A stretch of DNA of 64,000 nt from Hyposmocoma kahamanoa (taxonomy: Eukaryota; Arthropoda; Insecta; Lepidoptera; Cosmopterigidae). The first letter of the stretch is position 1. The number at the start of each line of letters is the position of its first letter. Positions 24,801 to 33,800 of the stretch are shown here, in pieces. The stretch covers positions 1,971,943 through 2,035,942 of the forward strand of contig NW_020653750.1 of assembly GCF_003589595.1 (NCBI RefSeq). The letters run 5' to 3'. Both the position numbers and the translations under genes were made by a program. The notes under the pieces were generated by a model, which was given only the letters and a program-made list of their open reading frames with translations, was not told the DNA's origin and ran no database searches.

Positions 24801-27800
24801 TGATCGATGTTTAACAATTTGACAAGTTTTATTTAAATTTGACACCAATTTGAGGGTCACTTTCCAGGTTTTATTTTCCAGAATATTTCTTTCTGAACTA
24901 GAAATTAGCATAAACAATACACTCTGTTTCATAAGCATGTATTAATAATACGTTACGAGTTGTATTTCAGGATATGAAATTTATGTTTTAAATTGTTATT
25001 GTAAAATTTATTAAAACCATATATTTTATGTGAGAGGTCAGAGTTTTATAGCTGTTTTACGTTGGATTCAGAATTGATATTTACTTCACCCTTTTGAAAC
25101 AGCGAAAAATATTAAATTCTAGGCCAGGTCAATACATGATTCGTCCAATACTAGACGATGTATACCAACCATTAGTAAAGCAACAAGAGATATTAAGTCG
25201 CCAACAAGCAGTGCTACGAACTCTGAGGAACACACTGAAAGAATGTGATGCTTCGCCAATGTTTAAGTCTACGTCACTGCTACGAACCACGCCTTTTAGG
25301 AATAACAAGTAAGTTGATTCTAATTAACAGTTTTTCTACATGTCCTACACTCGGTGGGGAGTGGGGAGCATTAGTTTTGAATATTTTTTTATTTGTAGTG
25401 CCATTAAGTAACTTTTCCAATCACCAAGCTTTTATTTTTAAACAATGCTATACACAATGTTATATCAAATATACATTATTTCAGAGATCCTCTCTCAAAA
25501 CTAACAAAGAACATACTAAATATGAGTATAGAGCCAGATTCAAACAAACCTAGAGATTCGTTCCTCACACCCCAAAAGTTAGACGCTCTACGAGACATGT
25601 TATCCAATCATAAACCTATCAAAATAAAACCAGTTAATGTTGAACTGCGACAGCAGTTGGCATCTATGAGACTTAATTATGAAAAGAGTACGAAGCAGAA
25701 AGCTCATCTTTCACCTGAGATTAAATCTGAACCGCTACAAAATAAGAGCGAACCTACTATGACAGCACAAACTCTTCAACCTGGTAAGTTGTTTGTTCTT
25801 TTGAAATTATTGGTGTGATTTTTTTAATTCTGAATATGATTGAGTTAATGGGATGATAGCACTAAAAGTGCTATCAAAAAAAGCTCTGCTCTAAAAATTG
25901 TATTGACGGTATATTTATTGTATATACATGTACACGCATGTTATTTTTCAGTTGTTATGCCACCGGAACCAGACTTAACAAACCAGAAAGTAGAGCAAGC
26001 CGCCATCAATGTGCCTACTTTCACGCCAGTTACTAACGTAAAGCCTGTCTACCCTGGATTTTGCAACGTCGCCAGGACTTTTGGTATGATAACTTATTAG
26101 TTATAGATTTTACTTTATTGATGAAATATCGGAACAGTTAAAAAAATGTGGTGTGAAACCTGTAACTAGTGATAATGGCTTAACTATGGAGCTATATCTA
26201 TTTAAAATTTTTACAGAATCCAAAACAGACGAATCGAAATCATTCCAACAACCACAACCTCAAGTTATAAAGCCACACCAACCCGAATTTCCAAACTTCA
26301 CACGTTTCGCTCCTCCTCCAACTGTATCGCCTAACACTCGCAGCGTGTTAAAAGTCATGTTGCAGAACAAACAGACTCCGGCTAATCCAGTGAATCAAGA
26401 GACTAAGAGTGATGCTAACACGTTTATGGGGCAGAAAATTTGTTCACCTTTTGCTTGGCAATGTATGCTCACAATTAATATAACATCGGAGTATTGATTT
26501 TCTGTAGCACTATATTATGAAATTGAGCAAGAAGGTTCTAACCTAACTTGGTTAGAACTTTCTAGCTAAATTGAGTTTTAGACTACCTACTTATTCTTGT
26601 CATGATCAAGAAAAGATTCAATGACGATGTCGTCATTGAATCAAAAAACAAAAAATTAAAGTGTAATGACACAGAAAAAACTATCAATGTATACAAAGTA
26701 CAAACAAATTTGTTTTGCAGAATATAAAAAGAAGTTCTGTTTTTTAGTTTCACCAGCAACACCATCTTCAGCTCAGCCTACTACAGCGTCTATCGTCTCC
26801 AAACCAATATCTGACATAAACAATATGTTCCAAAAATTCACACCTCAAGAGTTTGTACCCAAAACAAACTCGCCAAGTAGCATTATTACAAGTAAATCTG
26901 ACGAGACTGGTGAACCAGATAATACTGAAGTAAACCCAATTGAAACCTCGAAAGAACAGAAACCAATGAAAAACCTCTTCGAAATAAAGTCTTCAACGCC
27001 ACTATCAAGTGACTCACAAAATGTTCCTGATGTTTTAAAAATTAACCCGGCAGGCCTCACTAAAATGGATGAACCCGTGCCTAAGCTAGTAGAAAAGGAT
27101 TTAGAGAAGTGTAAAGAAAATATCCGAGAAACGAGAGAAACTGTTGCTCAAAAAGGAAGCGCAGACAAAAAGGAAAATATAGTTAAGCCATTGGCTAAAG
27201 CTGCTGTTCAGCCTTCTGTTTTTGTATCTGTCATTCCTTCTGTTAGTAGTCCAAGCGGTGTTTCCGGTGAGCATTGACGTAGATATTATTTGTTCTTGAT
27301 TTACAGTTTCTAGTCTTTATTTTTTAAAACGTACTTTGGTGGTTTGTTCAGGTGAACAAGAGAAATCCGCACAAACAGATTCTGATACGCAGGCAGTGCC
27401 AAAGGCGCCAGAAAATTCAAATTCCACAGTAAATTCCAATGCTGCATCCTTATTTGCTGCGGCAAATGCTGCTTCCCCGAAAGGTAAATTTATAGTTACG
27501 AGGATTTTATAACACAGGTTGGAACGGATTGACCGACAAAGCCGAAACGTTAAGAACCCTAGATACTGAGTTTTATTTACTGTAATGTAAATTCGGTGCA
27601 GTTGAAAAATTCAAATCTAGATGTTGACTTTACGCATTGCCACAACCCTAATAACGCGGACGAATGACGTTAGTACAGATGTACTATCTATATCTGTCGC
27701 CCCACGGCGCGGCGCGTCATTCCTTCATCGGCCCTCAAGTGAGAGAGAACTGCTTTCCTCTTACCTTGATCTTACTTAAAGAAGATTAGAGTTCGATATG

Positions 27801-30800
27801 TCCACCTCCCCTTTATTCTTGCAGATATTCCAGACACACATTCCTGCGTGTACCGGTGAAACATGCGAAAGTGAATTTGGTTTTCCACATGCTTAACACA
27901 AACACTACTTAATAATGGCACTAAGCCAATAAGTTCTTGTCACAATCCAAAAATCTACATTTTGTAGTGTTATACAGTATTTACAGTTACACAATTTTTT
28001 TTTATTTGTTCAATTTCAAACAAATTTTATAAAAAAACGACCATTCTTTATCGTTAGGTAAAAAACTTAGTGGTTTAACCATTTAGCGATGAGCTAACAT
28101 ACTCGACACTTAAATTAACTTAATTCACTATAATATTAATTAATTCTAGAGTACTATAGATATTCTGCTACAAACCAAGATAGTATCTCTTTAAAACAGT
28201 TTTGCATTTCTTGACATTCCCCACAATTTTACTTAGCAGTGCGCCTGATAGATCGTTCAGAATTTCTGGTAATATGTAGTCCGGCCTGCGCATTCCATAT
28301 ACGTTGTTGTATCCCGGCATAGTATACGTTGGTATGTATGAAAGCGAGCGCAAATGTTCAGAGCGCGTTCGCTCTCGCAGATTATGTGTGAAATGATCGT
28401 ATTCCTGACATACAAATAGCATTTTAGCTTTGTCAAATACATTTAAAACTCTACAGTAACCAAATAATTTGTCATAATTATCCTTAAATTTTGATTTTAC
28501 GTTGTAAGGAACAATTAACTTTAGTAAACATAGCTGCAGTTTATAGATATTGTTCAAGTAAGTTTCATAGTTTATTACGGAGTCGGCAAGAGACATATAA
28601 ATAATTCTGAGTGACTTATAACGAAGTTTGTATTTCAATATAGACAGTTTAGCCACAAATACTCTTAGTTTGTTACATACGAGATCTTAGTTTGTTAAAT
28701 TGTTTATCTATAATCAGTCCCAGATAAGTATGTTGATCGACTAGCTGTGAAGTGCCGCAGAAGCAACTGTTTATAATGTTATGTAAACATTGATGCGTGT
28801 GTGACACGACAGTCGGTGTTGACGATGATTTTAGGTGCGGAGAATGTATGTGCAGAATTTTAGTATTGTCCGAATTAATAACAAGCCCGACGTCGTGAGC
28901 CCACTTGCATAATTGATCATAGTTGTACTGGAGTATTTTTGTGCCTCGTTAATGTCCCTGTGTGACGAAATTATGCAAGTGTCATCCGCAAATTGATATA
29001 CCGACCCGCCTGTGAAAATGTTGCTCATATCATTAACGTAGATCAAATACTCAATTGGACCCAGTATTAAACCCTGCGCCGTGCCCTCCTCGGTTACGCT
29101 ACTCTCACTTACTGCCCCTGCTACACTTACGCATCTACGCCGGTTACTGTGATAGTTCTGAAACCATTTAAGTAGACGACCCTATCCATGTATTCCATTT
29201 TGATCTAGTTTACAGTAAAGTGTGCTGTAATTTAAAGTGTCGAATGCCTTGCTAAAATCAATAAAGACAACAAGCACATGTTGCCTGTCATTCAAGTACT
29301 CGTTGACCTCATTGGTAAATCGAAATAATAACTGAGACGTACTCCGATAGATTTGGAAACCATATTGTTTATTGTTTATTATGTTGTGAGTATACAAAAA
29401 TTTGTTTATTTCATTACCAATGTACCTGTCAATTATCTTATCGATGGAAGGTAGTATAGTGATAGGCCTGTAGTTATTTAAATCCTTATGGGAACCTTTT
29501 TTGTATATGGGTCTTATACGGCCGATTTTTAATTCGTCGGGATTAACGACAACGAAGTAGCAAGACAACAATTGATGAGGTGTATAATCAGTGGGGTAAT
29601 GTCAGAGATTACATGTTTTAAATGTGCTATTCGTGTGTTATCAATTCCGAGACTTTTATTTATATTTAAGTTTTTAATAATGGAGTATCGTAGCTAGCCT
29701 GTTTAATCCGCATCGTTAGATCCGGTTTTCTTATATAAGATTGTTCGTGAAGGAAGGGCTTGTCACAATATGTACGTATACTTTTAACATTTCTTTTGAA
29801 TTCGTGAGCAAAACTAATAACTAATATATTAGGTGTTATAGGATAATGTTGTAGGATAATATTGTCTATTGACTTTATTATTTTGCCATTTACTGTATAT
29901 ACAATTTCCCAAACTTTTTTTGGGTTACGGTAGTCTTTACAAATTTCGTTTTTGATTTATAAAGCTATTCGTTTTATTCCTGTACTGTAAATACTGTTTA
30001 ACTCATATCTTTTTTTATCATGTCCAGTATTCTGTTACTTCGCCATTTACAGATTTGCCGTTTACCTAATTTTATTGGTGCAAAATATGTTGTATTGTCA
30101 TAAACCTGTTTGAATTTATTAGTGATTAAACTTGTATGTCGTTTAGGTAGGTATATACCTTCACTCCAGTTTATCGATTTTAGATCTATACAAATTTTCT
30201 TATTATCAAATCTACGTACTGTCTTATACTGCGAGTTATGGGTATTGTTGTTTGTTGTTATGGCGCAGCCGGTTATGTAATGGTCGGCCAACGAACTAAT
30301 GGCAAACAACAATGCAGATTAGATATGAGCACGGCACACGCGCCCGTTGTCCTTTATATATGCCATGTTAATTTGAAAAAGAAATAGATCTCGCATTTAT
30401 CTTCTTGTCTGGTATAAGCATCATGAGTAATTCAAAAGTAAAAGTAAGTTAATTGCTGTTATCAATGTGACAATCGATACTCAAAAATAAGAAAACGAAT
30501 CGTGGAGGCTTTCTGTCAGACCTCCAAGAAACGCATTTACATTGCATTTGTTAAAATTGCAACTACTTAACTCAAGTTAACTTTGTAAAATAATAATAAT
30601 TAAAATTTTGTAAATTTACTTTCAAATGTTCAACTCATACAAATTCTAACACAAATTCTTCTTTTGCAGTTAGTAGACTCGGCTATTTCAAAGCAAGAAA
30701 AAAATTACCCGAATTTTTTTGAGGATTTTACAATCGCATTTGGCTGCATTTTATTTTTACGTTAGGGCCGGATTAACGCATTTTGTAAAACGAGAGAGTT

Positions 30801-33800
30801 AACTTAAATTGTTTTATGTTAGTCTTATCACGCAGGCAATATGAGTTGCGTTCCTGACAGGGTCATTTATTAACCTTTCTGAATTGATCCGGGGTGGATG
30901 TTGCGGGAGACACTATTGTTTCAAACTATGCGTCGCGCGATAAATGTAAATACTCTACTCTACTCTTGAAGTAATAAACGGATCTAACGACGTATTGAAA
31001 GTACAAAGTTTCTGTTCTGCCTGTGTATAGTAGTTGCCCCCAAACAACTGTTGATTTTATTATTTAGGGTTGACAACACAGACTTTTTAAGCAAATCTTT
31101 GTCATTGAATAACTCGGAAACTATTACACTTAGAGCAAAAAGACTTTCAGTACAATTAAGTACATATTTAAGACTTCACAATTTTCGGGTTTGTCGATCG
31201 TTCCGTTCCACCCGGTATAATATCCATAGGACAAAGTGGGTTTCAGTAATTTTGATAAATTTTTGTTTCAGTATCAAAATCGCAACCATTTTTTGGGTCA
31301 CCGACTTCTACACCTTCATCAGAAGCTTTTATATTTAGCACGCCAATATCATCCCAGCCGTCTATGCCATCGTCGACACCATCCACAGCAGAATTAACTA
31401 CAAAACCATCAACATCCACGACCGTTACATCACCGTCGTCTTTATTCGGATCCGTAACTTCCCAAGCATCTGCAAAAACTACACAAGCTGGAAACGTATT
31501 CTCATCTTCTGGATCACAAGGGTCATTATTTGGAACTGCCACAACCACTACGGCTGCCGCAAGTGCACTTTTCGGTACAACTACGACTCAATCCGCGTTT
31601 AGTACGACTGAGACAAAGCCAACAATTTTCAGTACACCTAACCCAGCGTCTCCGTCTTCTATATTTGGAGCTGCCGCTGCAGCTACTGCTCCAGCTACAT
31701 CCGGCTTTGGATCACGATCGGATTCTTTATTTGCAACGACTACGGCGTCGTCTGCCTTTGGATCAGGGTCAATATTTGGTGGCAATAATACTTCTACAAG
31801 TCCCACTTCAGTACTAGGGAGTCCACCTGCAACAACTGCCGTTTCAGTGTTTGGCAGTCCTGGGTCGTCTACTCCAGCTTCAGTTTTTGGCAGTCCCGCA
31901 ACAAGTCAAAATGTATTTGGGGCTGTCACTACGACTACCCAATCGGTATTTGTTGCCGCCACAACAACTCAAAGCATTTTCGGGGCAACAACTCCAGCAG
32001 CATCTGTGTTTGGTGCTGCAGTAACAACCACTCAAAGCGTGTTTGGTTCCGCGACGTCAACCACTCAAGCTTCGGTATTTGGTTCACCCATTACACAAGC
32101 TACAGTTTTTGGATCACCAACGCCAACTACACAATCTTCTGTGTTTGGAGCAACTACGCAAACTACAGTTTTCGGAACACCAACAGCAGTGACTCAAGCC
32201 TCTGTATTTGGTAGACCTCAGACTACACAACCTTCAGTATTTGGATCTCCGCAAACAACACAATCTTCAGTGTTTGGTCAGTCTTCTACGAAATCAAATG
32301 GGTCGTTGTTTGGCGAAGCGAATAACTTGTTTGCTGCTGCCACCATCTCGACTAATGCATCACCGCCCAGTACTGGAGGAAGCTTTTTCGGTGGAGGGTG
32401 AGTTTCTTGTTTCCCATTTTTAATGTTATTCTATCGAACTGCTTATAAGTTAACCAGTATTTTGAAATGTCGTATGTGTTTGCAGGTCATCGGGTTCCGT
32501 GTTTGGCAGCGGTAGCAATACAAATGTATTTGGGAGCAAAGCAACTTTCAGTCAAACCAATCCCACGGCAGCATCTATATTCGGCGGAGGAAGCACTGGA
32601 GGAGGAACTGCATTTGGCCAGAAACCAGCTACTGATTTTTGGTCTGGTGCAAATAATAGGAGCAGCGGCGGATTTGGATCTTCTGCATTTGGTAAATTAA
32701 TAAACTCTGAAAGGAAATTTGAGACATGACTCCTCTCCTTGGTCGAGCTTCACCGCAAGTAAACTCGAGCTATAATTTGTGCTTTTTCTTGGGCAATCTT
32801 GGTTAGTTGTTTCACTTGAATGTTTGAACGGTGTTCAAGGGTATTTTTCTAACAAATTTGCCAATTATACCGAAATTCAATAATTTAAAGTAAAGAATCT
32901 TTTTTTTTAATTGCGTTTTTTATATTAGGTATTTTTCAAAGCAAAAATCACGTACACAAGTTTTAAGGTCAGCTCTGAAGAAAACAATCGCATCGAGTAA
33001 AATCTGGTTATCTTGGAGGACAATTAATGTTGCTAAACCGGCTTTGGCTTAGCATTCAATGTTGCTAAGCCATTATTGTCCTAACTGTATGTGCTGCAAC
33101 TTCATCCTGCCGGAGTTGTGTATTGTTATTAAAGTAATCAAACCGATACAGGTCCGGTGCGAATATAGCACACTCCTCAGTTTTCAATTTCATTATCGCC
33201 GAAAAAGTCAATAGTACTCTGCTGGAAATAGCATGAAAGTCCAAAGTCGAAACAGAAGGGGAAGTGTCAGACAGCTACACACAAGCAGCCCCTAATCTGT
33301 AATCTCTGCCCTTCCGCATCATGCTCATATCTATTAGATGATGATGATGATTGGGTGAGCAATTGGTAAGAGCCGGTTTAGATTTAAACGCGCGTTCAGC
33401 GTACATTAGCAAAACCCGTGCTTAAAACATGTCATCTAAACCGGCCCTACTAGGGTGTAGACCCTTGGATAGCGTAGCGTGAATAAAAACTTTGCCAAAA
33501 CGCGTTCGCGACAATGTTGCAAAAGCTCGGAGTGACCCCACTAACTCATGGCTACTTAATACCTGTAGTTGCTGGGAACAGTATATAAGTAAAATAGTAA
33601 TAAACGCAACACACTCATAACCCCGCACTAGGGGCACCCTGTGTCGCGGGTGCCATAGACACACACATAGGCAACCACAAATTACCCAAACTCATGAGAT
33701 AAATAATTGTAGGCCATACACATATTTCTCCCGGCCTAGGAATCGAACTCAAGACCTCTGTGTGGCAGTCCGGCATGGTAACCGTTCGGCCACGGAGGCA

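Larger units (their letters stand above)
19847..25308 (+). other. Nup214: Nup214 exons 13-16: coiled-coil region
   Basis: Exons 13 (19847-20050), 14 (22852-23021), 15 (24574-24738) and 16 (about 25072-25308) encode charged, leucine-spaced helices, for example KAEQERANKLKADQELRNM, ELRADIVQLKLELVRACAVV, QKLAYYVQTQLDQAHRALDH and QEILSRQQAVLRTLRNTLKE. They align with the human Nup214 segment that docks on Nup88 and Nup62. Exon 15 leaves two bases of a codon. The good-looking acceptor at about 25092 would then give an early stop. The acceptor at 25070-25071 keeps the frame but adds about seven unusual residues. Confidence 0.82.
25485..27483 (+). other. Nup214: Nup214 exons 17-21: Ser/Thr/Pro/Lys-rich spacer
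   Basis: Five exons encode low-complexity, charged sequence with few FG motifs. Exon 17 (25485-25783) carries a conserved-looking helix (LTPQKLDALRDMLSNHKP, compare human LSPMKQAQLRNFLAKRK). Exon 20 (26748-27266) is the longest, with many Lys/Glu and Ser/Pro pairs. The exon 19 donor is chosen at 26463 (GTATGC) because it keeps phase with the acceptor before 26748. An alternative donor upstream cannot be excluded. Confidence 0.8.

Noticed and set aside
26530..26562. 9-bp inverted repeat GTTCTAACC/GGTTAGAAC
   Set aside because: The arms are too short to be significant on their own in this composition.
31243..31817. Long reading frames in other frames and on the opposite strand of the FG exon
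   Set aside because: They are shadows of the repetitive Nup214 coding sequence with no family match.
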